Source: Leptodactylus fallax (Eukaryota > Chordata > Amphibia > Anura > Leptodactylidae). From it: DNA of 64,000 nt. The notes under the pieces are model-generated. The model was not told where the DNA came from. It did no database searches and worked only from the letters and a program-made list of their open reading frames with translations. Made by a program: the position numbers and the translations under genes. How positions within the stretch are numbered: the stretch's first letter is position 1; each line of letters begins with the position of its first letter. The stretch lies in NCBI GenBank assembly GCA_947044405.1, contig CAMRHE010000459.1, positions 434,001 through 498,000 on the forward strand, read 5' to 3'. Shown here piece by piece: positions 20,833-30,499 of this stretch.

Positions 20833-21500
20833 ACACATTACATGCTGTCCAAACCCCACCATCCAATAGGAGGTGACCGCTGTCCATCAATATATAGTAT
20901 GACTCCACCCCTTTGTGCGCTGTCAGTTGGCAGTAGCTCCACCCCTCACTGTATACACACTGCTGACTTCACCTCCAACGCTCCGCCAGGTCTGTCAGCG
21001 TTCCACAGCAATTCAACTAGACTGACAGGCCCCTCCCCCTACACAGAGCTCCTCCCACCCATCATTGGCTGAGTTTGTCCAGGGCAGCCAGTCACAGCAC
21101 AGCTTACATTTTTTCAAGTACCTTATAACATGAAAGCAGCGCTGGGATTGGTCACTGGACACAGACCATCTGCTCACTTTCATCCATTGTAGAACATGCA
21201 CCAGAACCCATTAAGAGTCTGTTGGGAGTTGTAGTCCTAGGGTCAGAAAGTGACAGACGGGATTGATAGAGTAGAATGAACATGCAGTGATTCCTGAGGA
21301 CAGCAGTGTACACTGTAGCAGTGTACACTGTGTGCAGAGCCACTGACCAGGACGGATTCAGACTAAAACCGTCAGTTTCTTATCACAACCGCTGCGCAAC
21401 TGTCCGAAAAGAAGACTACAACATGACAGCGGCTGCGATCAACCAAGAGAGCCCTGCTTTGAAAGAGTTTGACCCCTTCGCCAAATCCAAGCCCTGCAGC
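20833..21500. other. Unique intergenic segment with palindromes and an unidentified short ORF
   Basis: It contains two copies of the 12-bp palindrome CAGTGTACACTG at 21304-21315 and 21319-21330, and CCAATAGG and GATTGG (CCAAT-type) words. An open stretch starting ATG 21423 encodes 28 residues including PALKEFDPFAKSKP. It ends in the first unit of the next array. I do not recognise it, and it may be chance or a repeat fragment. Confidence 0.4.
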
Positions 21501-23060
21501 AGCTCCTAGCACCCCCCCCCATATCCTGACCATGCACTACCCTGCAGCAGCTCCTAGCACCCCCCCCCCCATATCCTGACCATGCACTACCCTGCAGCAC
21601 CCTGCACCGACCTCCTAGCACCCCCCCCCCCATATCCTGACCATGCACTACCCTGCACCACCTCCTAGCACCCCCCCCCCATATCCTGACCATGCACTAC
21701 CCTGCAACAGCCCCTAGCGCCCCCCCCCCCATATACTGGCCATGGATTTACCCTGCAGCAGCCCCTAGCACCCCCCCCCCCATATCCTGACCATGGATTA
21801 CCCTGCACCACCTCCTAGCACCCTCCCCCCATATCCTGACCATGCACTACCCTGCAGCAGCCCCTAGCACCCCCCCCCCATATCCTGACCATGCACTACC
21901 CTGCAGCAGCTCCTAGCACACCCCCCCCCATATCCTGACCATGGATTACCCTGCAGCAGCTCCTAGCACCCCCCCCCCATATCCTGACCATGGATTACCC
22001 TGCAGCAGCCCCTCCCAGCACCCCAGCACCCCCCCCCCATATCCTGACCATGCACTACCCTGCAGCAGCCCCTAGCACCCCCCCCCCCATATCCTGACCA
22101 TGCACTACCCTGCAGCAGCCCCTAGCACCCCCCCCCATATCCTGACCATGCACTACCCTGCAGCAGCTCCTAGCACCCCCCCCATATCCTGACCATGCAC
22201 TACCCTGCAGCAGCCCCTAGCACGCACCCCCCCCATATCCTGACCATGCACTACCCTGCAGCAGCCCCTAGCACCCCCCCCATATCCTGACCATGGACTA
22301 CCCTGCAGCAGCTCCTAGCACCCCCCCCCCCATACTGACGGCCATGCACTACCCTGCAGCAGCCCCTAGCACCCCCCCCCATATCCTGACCATGGACTAC
22401 CCTGCAGCAGCCCCTGCACCCCCCCCCCACCCCAGCACCCCCCCCCCCCCCCCCCCGCAGCAGCCCCTAGCACCCCCCATATCCTGACCATGGACTACCC
22501 TGCAGCAGCTCCTAGCACCCCCCCCCCCATATCCTGACCATGGATTACCCTGCAGCAGCCCCTAGCACCACCCCCCATATCCTGACCATGCACTACCCTG
22601 CAGCAGCCCCTAGCACCCCCCCCCATATCCTGACCATGCACTACCCTGCAGCAGCTCCTAGCACCCCCCCCATATCCTGACCATGCACTACCCTGCACCA
22701 CCTCCTAGCACCCCCCCCATATCCTGACCATGCACTACCCTGCAGCAGCCCCTAGCACGCACTCCCCCATATCCTGACCATGCACTACCCTGCAGCAGCC
22801 CCTAGCGCCCCCCCCCCATATCCTGACCATGGACTACCCTGCAGCAGCTCCTAGCACCCCCCCCCCATATACTGGCCATGCACTACCCTGCAGCAGCCCC
22901 TAGCACCCCCCCCCATATCCTGACCATGGATTACCCTGCAGCAGCCCCTAGCCCCCCCCCCCATATCCTGACCATGGACTACCCTGCAGCAGCCCCTACC
23001 CCCCCCCAACCGCCACCCTAGCACCCCCCCCCCCATATACTGGCCATGCACTACCCTGTA
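21501..23060. repeat. About 48-bp minisatellite with long C-runs
   Basis: About 32 units of CATATCCTGACCATGCACTA, CCCTGCAGCAGCCCCTAGCA and a run of 6 to 18 C. Variation is mostly in C-run length, plus CACTAC/GATTAC/GACTAC and GCAGCAG/GCACCAC. The - strand carries the matching G-runs, each about 40 bp apart. Confidence 0.96.
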
Positions 23061-23400
23061 GCAGCCCCCCCTCCTCCCTCCACTATATCCTGCCCTTGCA
23101 GCAGCCCCCTACCCCACACTTAACTAGTACACTTCACCTCCAGCCACGCTCTGTAGCACTACAGCAGTCCCCTCCCCCAGTGGCCCCCTGACCACTCCTC
23201 TACATGGACAGGCTACAAGTTAAAGACTCACTGGGCAGAGGGCTGCTGCAGGTGTGTAGTGCAGAGAATGTGGAGGGACCGCACAGCCCTGACTAATCCA
23301 TCCAGTAGCCATAATGGTCACCAGATCACTGACTGAGAACTGCCACATCAGTGGGCCTGTGCTACAATGCCCTGACAGGAAGTGTCATCTGAGGTTCTAA
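23061..23400. other. Unique intergenic spacer
   Basis: About 340 bp of non-repetitive DNA. No gene, RNA or clear motif is seen. Confidence 0.5.
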
Positions 23401-24128
23401 AGGGAAGCCCTGCTGGACACACGACAGCCCACACGGAGGACCCCTGGGGGTTATGCCCCGCCGGACACACGACAGCCCACACTGAGGCCCCTGGGGGTTA
23501 TGCCCTGCCGGACACACGACAGCCCACACGGAGGACCCCTGGGGGTTATGCCCTGCCAGACACGACAGCCCACACGGAGGACCCCTGGGGCTTATGCCCC
23601 GCCAGACACGACAGCCCACACGGAGGACCCCTGGGGGTTATGCCCCGCCAGACACGCCAGCCCACACGGAGGACCCCTGGGGGTTATGCCCTGCCGGACA
23701 CACGACAGCCCACACGGAGGACCCCTGGGGGTTATGCCCCGCCGGACACACGACAGCCCACACGGAGGACCCCTGGGGGTTATGCCCCGCCGGACACACG
23801 ACAGCCCACACGGAGGACCCCTGGGGCTTATGCCCCGCCAGACACGCCAGCCCACACAGAGGACCCCTGGGGCTTATGCCCTGCCGGACACACGACAGCC
23901 CACACGGAGGACCCCTGGGGCTTATGCCCCGCCGGACACACGACAGCCCACACGGAGGACCCCTGGGGGTTATGCCCTGCCACGACAGCCCACACGGAGG
24001 ACCCCTGGGGGTTATGCCCTGCCACGACAGCCCACACGGAGGACCCCTGGGGGTTATGCCCTGCCACGACAGCCCACACAGAGGACCCCTGGGGCTTATG
24101 CCCTGCCAGACACACGACAGCCCACACA
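23401..24128. repeat. 48-bp minisatellite next to the PFN1 3' end
   Basis: About 15 units of GGAGGACCCCTGGGGGTTAT, GCCCTGCCGGACACACGACA and GCCCACAC. Because 48 is a multiple of 3, frames stay open across the array on both strands. The 219-262-residue frames it gives are the same 16-residue repeat and not genes. Confidence 0.95.
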
Positions 24129-24350
24129 ATATATGGCATATTTTTTTTTTTATTCTTAAATCAGATATAAATTTTGTTTCCTTTCCTGAAAAAAAAAAAA
24201 AAAAAAAAAATCGTTCATTGTGATGACCGGGGACGAAAACAAGTGATAAAAAACCAAAAAAAGGCAGAATGAGGGGTGGGCAGGGGCAAGACAAGAAATC
24301 ATTGGGTTGGTCCGATGTTGGCAGCTGGATCAGTAGTCACGAGGGCGGCT
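24129..24350 (-). other. PFN1: PFN1 3' UTR with polyadenylation signal
   Basis: Read on the - strand, unique sequence runs about 200 nt from the PFN1 stop to AATAAA (24149-24154, complement of TTTATT). It contains a homopolymer tract (A on +, U in the transcript) at about 24189-24211. The signal lies only about 20 bp from the start of the neighbouring 48-bp array. Confidence 0.6.
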
Positions 24351-24448
24351 TCACATGCCTAGATCATACAGGTACTTGGCCATGCGGTGCGCTATTGGGT
24401 TGATAACTCCTCCATGGATGCCCTCCTTAGCCACAAGAAGGACGTAAA
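24351..24448 (-). CDS. PFN1: PFN1 coding exon 3
   Basis: On the - strand, the acceptor TTCTCTCCCGCAG is followed by VYVLLVAKEGIHGGVINPIA and the C-terminal helix to stop TGA (24353-24351). GIHGGVIN corresponds to GVHGGLIN of human PFN1. Confidence 0.94.
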
Positions 24449-27400
24449 CTGCGGGAGAGAAGGGTACACGTGAGACCGAGACCACCACACCGCCCCCTAC
24501 AGGTCACAAGACCACTACCACACCTCCCCATACAGGATACACCTGAGACCACCACACCGCCCCCTACAGGTCACAAGACCACTACCACACCTCCCCATAC
24601 AGGATACACCTGAGACCACCACACCGCCCCCTACAGGTCACAAGACCACTACCACACCCTACAGGATACACCTGAGACCACCACACCGCCCCCTACAGGT
24701 CACAAGACCACTACCACACCCTACAGGATACACCTGAGGCCACCACACCGCCCCCTACAGGTCACAAGACCACTACCACACCTCCCCATACAGGATACAC
24801 CTGAGGCCACCACACCGCCCCCTACAGGTCACAAGACCACTACCACACCTCCCCATACAGGATACACCTGAGGCCACCACACCACCCCCTACTGGTCACA
24901 AGACCACTACCACACCTCCCCATACAGGATACACCTGAGGCCACCACACCGCCCCCTACAGGTCACAAGACCACTACCACACCTCCCCATACAGGATACA
25001 CCTGAGGCCACCACACCGCCCCCTACAGGTCACAAGACCACTACCACACCTCCCCATACAGGATACACCTGAGGCCACCACACCGCCCCCTACTGGTCAC
25101 AAGACCACTACCACACCCCCCTACAGGATACACCTGAGGCCACCACACCGCCCCCTACTGGTCACAAGACCACTACCACACCTCCCCATACAGGATACCT
25201 GAGGCCACCACACCACCCCCTACAGGTCACAAGACCACTACCACACCTCCCCATACAGGATACACCTGAGGCCACCACACCGCCCCCTACTGGTCACAAG
25301 ACCACTACCACACCTCCCCATACAGGATACACCTGAGACCACCACACCGCCCCCTACAGGTCACAAGACCAGTACCACACCCTACAGGATACACCTGAGG
25401 CCACCACACCGCCCCCTACAGGTCACAAGACCACTACCACACCTCCCCATACAGGATCACCTGAGGCCACCACACCGCCCCCTACAGGTCACAAGACCAC
25501 TACCACACCTCCCCATACAGGATACACCTGAGGCCACCACACCGCCCCCTACAGGTCACAAGACCACTACCACACCTCCCCATACAGGATACACCTGAGG
25601 CCACCACACCGCCCCCTACAGGTCACAAGACCACTACCACACCGCCCCCTACAGGATACCTGAGGCCACCACACTGCCCCCTACAGGTCACAAGACCACT
25701 ACCACACCTCCCCATACAGGATACACCTGAGACCACCACACCGCCCCCTACAGGTCACAAGACCACTACCACACCCTACAGGATACACCTGAGGCCACCA
25801 CACCGCCCCCTACAGGTCACAAGACCACTACCACACCTCCCCATACAGGATCACCTGAGGCCACCACACCGCCCCCTACAGGTCACCCAAGACCACTACC
25901 ACACCCTACAGGATACACCTGAGACCACCACACCGCCCCCTACTGGTCACAAGACCACTACCACACCTCCCCATACAGGATACACCTGAGACCACCACAC
26001 CGCCCCCTACAGGTCACAAGACCACTACCACACCTCCCCATACAGGATACACCTGAGGCCACCACACCGCCCCCTACAGGTCACAAGACCACTACCACAC
26101 CTCCCCATACAGGATCACCTGAGGCCACCACACTGCCCCCTACAGGTCACCAAGACCACTACCACACCTCCCCATACAGGATACACCTGAGGCCACCACA
26201 CCCCCCCTACTGGTCACAAGACCACTACCACACCTCCCCAGACAGGATACCTGAGGCCACCACACCGCCCCCTACAGGTCACCAAGACCACTACCACACC
26301 TCCCCATACAGGATACCTGAGGCCACCACACTGCCCCCCACAGGTCACAAGACCACTACCACACCCCCCCATACAGGATACACCTGAGGCCACCACACCG
26401 CCCCCTACTGGTCACAAGACCACTACCACACCCCCCCATACAGGATACCTGAGGCCACCACAGCCCCCCCCTACAGGTCACAAGACCAGCACCACAGGCC
26501 CCCCCCCATACAGGATACACCTGAGGCCACCACACTGCCCCCACAGGTCACCCAAGATCACTACCACAGCCCCCCCATACAGGATACCTGAGGCCACCAC
26601 AGCCCCCCCCACAGGTCACATAAGACCAGTACCACAGCCCCCCCATACAGGATACACCTGAGGCCACCACACCCCCCCCCCACAGGTCACCCAAGACCAT
26701 CACCAACCCCCACAAGTCACATATCACCAACACCCCCCATACATCACAGGACCCCCACTGATCAGACAGACCACCTCCCCCCACAGATTACGCCTACTCA
26801 GGCCACCACCAGCCCTTAATCCCCAAGAGGGACAGGAAGCTGAGACCACCACAAGCCCCCCCCCCAGAGATTACATATACCGAGACCACCACAAGACCCC
26901 CCCCCAGAGATTACATATACCGAGACCACCACAGGCCCCCCCCCCAGAGATTACATACCGAGACCACCACAGGCCCCCCCCCCAGAGATTACATATATCG
27001 AGACCACCACAGGCCCCCCTACAGGTTACAGACTACTCATGCAAGACAAGACCAAACCTCTTACAAGATCACCAGCCCTCTACAGTAGGGGGCAACACAG
27101 AGCCAGAGCCAGCAGAGCATCCTACAGGGAACACTGACAGCCAGGAGAGCCCTATAGGAGACACGGCCACCAGGAACCTCCTACAGGCCACAAGAGATGG
27201 ACCACTAGTGGCCATTCATAGAGGCTACACAAGGGCCAACACATGAAGACCCCAACCATGACAGCTACGTCAGGCTACACCGGAGGGTCTGCTAGTGACA
27301 CAGACCTGACACCCCACAAGGGGGACCTTACACAGACCGACTCTGGACCCCGCAGCATCTCGTAGGTTAGTGACAGCAGCGCCCCCTTCTTACCTTTCCT

Positions 27401-29978
27401 TGCTCTGGCAACGACTATACTGAACGTGGGCCCAGTTGGACATTTCGTTCTCAAATCCATGGTGCGGCCTTCATCAAAGTCGTCCCTGAGCAGGCTGCAC
27501 TTCACAGCCCCGAGCGTCAGGCCATTTATACGGAAGCAGGTGCGATCCTGAGTAGCAAGAGCTGCAATCTCCTCCGTCTGTAAGAGAAACAAGGGAGCAC
27601 AGGAGTCAGGCTGGAGGCAGCTCTGGAGGTGACTAGAGACATGACTGACCCACAATGCTGCGCAGCAGACAGGGCTGTCATGTGACCACCCACCATGTAC
27701 TGCATGCAGCACAGCCAGCCGCTGATCAGTGAGGGGGCCCCAACATGGCAGATACCAAGAAGAGGGGCCCCGGGCCCTGAGCACAAATCACAGCTGACAG
27801 TCGCTGCAGCACGGGGCCTGCCCTGTCAGGTCTCAGGAATGCAGAGTATGTGGACGCCCCCTGGATCCCTGCAAGACACAACAGCCCAGAAGCACCACAA
27901 GGCCCAGCCGCCATCACACCTGCCTGCTAGTCAGAGCTGTTCAGTGCCAGCAGGAGGGGCGCTGAGTCACTGCAGACACTGACTCACGGTCTCCGCCATG
28001 TGCAGCCAGATGCCAGGCTCAGCGTGGCACACCATGCCCAGGAGACGGCCACAAGCTTTCCACATGACATCAGGGGCCATCCCTGGCATCAGCTGAGCTG
28101 CCCCTTTAAGAGGCCCAGGAATGTGGATGACGTCACCACAAGGTGAACCCCCAGTCTCTACATTAACACTTTGTTTGCCTGGCAGGAAGCAGCCCATGAC
28201 TTCCTGCCAGGCGAGCCGCCCGCACTTCCCCTCACCGCTTCCTATTACTGGGCTCTTATCCTTTTATAGGCAAAGAAGTCACAAGCTGCAGCACCGAGGA
28301 AAACTCCAGCTGTACAGGAGCGCAGCGCCGCCCCCGAAACACCCCACGTGTGCCCACCACACACCCATTATCTGCCATCCATGTCAGCAGTCCCATCACT
28401 GCACCAGGGGTTAATAAGCAGGTGACAAAGTAATTACTCGCCCTCGGGTCACCAGGAAGGCACAAAGCCAGTAATGTGCTACACCGCAGCGCAGAGACAG
28501 CTCTGCTACATCAGTGTACAGGAGAGGGCACGCCGGCCCCAAATATACTGCCGAGAACCTGGCTAACAGTGACCCCAAATATACTGCCCGGCCCCAAATA
28601 TACTGCCCGGCCCCAAATATACTGCCCGGCCCCAAATATACTGCCCGGCCCCAAATATACTGCCGAGAACCTGGCTAACAGTGACCCCAAATATACTGCC
28701 CGGCCCCAAATATACTGCCCGGCCCCAAAACTGCCGAGAACCTGGCTAACAGTGACCCCAAATATACTGCCCGGCCCCAAATATACTGCCCGGCCCCAAA
28801 TATACTGCCCGGCCCCAAATATACTGCCCGGCCCCAAATATACTGCCGAGAACCTGGCTAACAGTGACCCCAAATATACTGCCCGGCCCCAAATATACTG
28901 CCCGGCCCCAAATATACTGCCGAGCACCTGGCTACGCAGTGACCCCAAATATACAGCCCGGCCCCAAATATACTGCCGAGAACCTGGCTAACAGTGACCC
29001 CAAATATACTGCCCGGCCCCAAATATACTGCCCGGCCCCAAATATACTGCCGAGAACCTGGCTAACAGTGACCCCAAATATACTGCCAGAACCTGGCTAC
29101 AGTGACCCCAAATATACTGCCCGGCCCCAAATATACTGCCGAGAACCTGGCTAACAGTGACCCCAAATATAAGATACCCCAAACCACCTAGTAACAGGCA
29201 GGGTAACAGTGACCCCAAAATCCACTAGGCAATAAGGAGACCCCAAAATACTATCAAGACAGACCCAGGGTATTAGTGAACCCCAAAATACTACCAAAAG
29301 CCAGAGCTGGGGAAATACAGTGACCCTAGACAGAAGAACCAGGGTGATAGTGACCCCAAACATTAGATGAGCCCCAGAATATTACCAAGAACCAGAGTCA
29401 GGGAACTGGGACCCCCAAAACTGCAGACGACAAAAACCAGCCACTAGGCAATAAGGAAACCCCAAAATACTACCAAGAACCAGAGCTGGGGTACAGTGAC
29501 CCCAAACACTAGGCGGCCCGGGGCAACAGTGACCCCAAACACTAGGCGGCCCGGGGCAACAGTGACCCCAAACACTAGGCGGCCCGGGGCAACAGTGACC
29601 CCAAACACTAGGCGGCCCGGGGCAACAGTGACCCCAAACACTAGGGCAGCCCCTAAACACCCCAAGGTAGCGCAGCGCCCCCGGATACTCCCCATACACT
29701 GCACAGACCCATCACCCGCGGGTAACAGCGCCCCCAGATACAGGAGGAGCCCCAGAGTACTGCAGCGGCCTAGCCACGGGCCACACAAGCCCCGCACCTA
29801 GGAGCAGGCCCGCAGGGCCCGGCTCACTCCGCCCGCACCCCGAGCCCTCACTCACCGTCAACTTGGACAGGAAACCGCCGGGCTCGGCGGCCCAGATGGA
29901 GGGGGGGTCGATGCCGCAGATACAGGCGTCCTTCACCTCAACGGTCATCAGAGACTTAACGTAATCCTGCCAAGACAT
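24351..29978 (-). CDS. PFN1: PFN1, profilin (three coding exons)
   Basis: Joining 29978-29856, 27577-27394 and 24448-24351 on the - strand gives 405 nt, 134 residues (human PFN1 has 140). Both introns are GT-AG. Profilin binds monomeric actin, exchanges its nucleotide and binds poly-proline in actin-assembly factors such as formins. Visible hallmarks: MSWQDYV at the N terminus with W3 and Y6, SIWAAEPGG with W29, FRINGLTLGAVKCSLLRDD, MDLRTK, and KEGIHGGVIN near the C terminus. The C-terminal helix (AHRMAKYLYDLGM) is more diverged than in mammals and lacks the terminal SQY. Three exons and convergence with RNF167 match PFN1 rather than PFN2. The start is the first ATG and lies about 100 bp downstream of a TATA box. 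Confidence 0.93.
24470..26845. repeat. 67-bp minisatellite in PFN1 intron 2
   Basis: About 36 units of CACCTGAGGCCACCACACCG, CCCCCTACAGGTCACAAGAC and CACTACCACACCTCCCCATA plus CAGGATA. Shorter units lack CTCCCCATA. It starts about 20 bp beyond the exon 3 acceptor and becomes irregular after 26450. Open frames here are shadows. Confidence 0.95.
26846..27020. repeat. Short array of C-run units in PFN1 intron 2
   Basis: Four to five units of about 43 bp: GAGACCACCACAGG, 7-10 C, then AGAGATTACATATACC. It follows the 67-bp array and shares its GAGACCACCACA word, so it is probably a derivative. Confidence 0.85.
27021..27393. other. Unique part of PFN1 intron 2
   Basis: Non-tandem intron sequence. 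A partial CTCF-like word, ACAGTAGGGGGCAAC, occurs near 27081 (13 of 15 positions). No other feature is seen. Confidence 0.45.
27394..27577 (-). CDS. PFN1: PFN1 coding exon 2
   Basis: On the - strand, the acceptor TTGTTTCTCTTACAG is followed by 61 codons plus one base and donor AAAG|GTAAGA. It encodes CFRINGLTLGAVKCSLLRDD and MDLRTKCPTGPTFSIVV, matching FYVNGLTLGGQKCSVIRDS and MDLRTK of human PFN1. Confidence 0.95.
27578..28535. other. Unique part of PFN1 intron 1
   Basis: About 960 bp of non-tandem intron. It contains a perfect 13-bp inverted repeat at 28177-28189 and 28200-28212 and a CTCF-like word with one extra base near 27946 (GCCAGCAGGAGGGGCGCTG). No coding segment is supported; open frames on both strands lack homology I can recognise. 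Confidence 0.5.
28177..28212. other. Perfect 13-bp inverted repeat in PFN1 intron 1
   Basis: GCCTGGCAGGAAG and CTTCCTGCCAGGC are exact reverse complements separated by 10 nt (CAGCCCATGA). They would fold into a stable hairpin in DNA or in the intron RNA. The stem is too short for a typical pre-miRNA. Confidence 0.75.
28536..29165. repeat. 19-bp minisatellite in PFN1 intron 1
   Basis: Units of CCCCAAATATACTGCCCGG (19 bp) are interspersed with a longer form ending CCGAGAACCTGGCTAACAGTGA. Two to five short units plus one long unit form an irregular higher-order repeat. It decays towards 29500 as CCCCAAAATACTA(C/T)CAAGA pieces. Confidence 0.93.
29505..29650. repeat. 33-bp minisatellite near the PFN1 exon 1 donor
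   Basis: Four full units and one partial unit of CAGTGACCCCAAACACTAGG and CGGCCCGGGGCAA. The CAGTGACCCCAAA word is shared with the neighbouring 19-bp array. Confidence 0.9.
29856..29978 (-). CDS. PFN1: PFN1 coding exon 1
   Basis: On the - strand, ATG at 29978 opens 41 codons ending in donor ACG|GTGAGT. The exon encodes MSWQDYVKSL through SIWAAEPGGFLSKLT, the profilin N-terminal helix and first strands. The next exon joins in phase 0. Confidence 0.94.
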
Positions 29979-30070
29979 GGTGGGCGGCTGTCGGGTGTTC
30001 TCGGGTGTTGGCGGGTGTAGCTGCCTCGTGCGGCTGTGGCTGGTGCGCGCGCAGGGTCTAGTCCCGCCAG

Positions 30071-30116
30071 CCCCGCCCCTTTATATATGGCGCGATGCCG
30101 GGCCTCACTGACGTCA
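30071..30116 (-). promoter_or_regulatory. PFN1: PFN1 core promoter: GC box, TATA box and CRE
   Basis: Read on the - strand towards PFN1: a palindromic CRE, TGACGTCA (30116-30109); then CCATATATAAAGG containing a TATA box (about 30090-30078); then GGGGCGGGG, a GC box (30079-30071). The TATA box is about 105 bp upstream of the ATG, predicting a 5' UTR of roughly 75 nt. Surrounding DNA is CpG-rich. A second TGACG half-site lies near 30243. Confidence 0.65.
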
Positions 30117-30499
30117 CAGCAGTGGGCGTAAAGCACGCACGCGCAGATGAGAGGAGCAGACCGAGCTGCGGTCAGAGGCCCCATGCGCGGGCTGCGGGGC
30201 AGGGCGCGGCCGTCTTGATTATGCGCATGCGCTAACTCTATGATGACGTAGAGCGGATGTCCCAAGAAACAGTGCGCAAGCGCCAAGACTAGGGGCGGAT
30301 CGCAGAGCAAACGTCGGAACAATAACGCGCATGGGCGAAATCGATGAGTTGGCCTCGCGTAGGGGGCCCCCACGTGATCTGCCAACTCTAGAAAGTACTA
30401 CGAGGCAGCCTGCCCCCTGTCGGTCAGTGAGTTCATGTACTGGTGTGGAATGAATACAAGTAGGCGGGGCCAGCCCATGCAACAATGATTAAAGCAGTC
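30117..30499. other. CpG-rich unique DNA upstream of PFN1
   Basis: About 380 bp of non-tandem DNA with many CpG and GCGCATGCGC-type words, consistent with an extended promoter or CpG island. No second gene starting here on + is supported. Confidence 0.4.

Noticed and set aside
23382..24294. Pro/His/Thr-rich frames on both strands as a gene next to PFN1
   Set aside because: They consist of a 16-residue repeat from the 48-bp array and overlap the PFN1 3' end.
27275..27784. A 169-residue minus-strand frame as a separate gene
   Set aside because: Only 27394-27577 is coding; it is PFN1 exon 2 with intron sequence read through on both sides.
28177..28212. A microRNA precursor
   Set aside because: The stem is only 13 bp with a 10-nt loop, well below the usual 22-bp or longer duplex.
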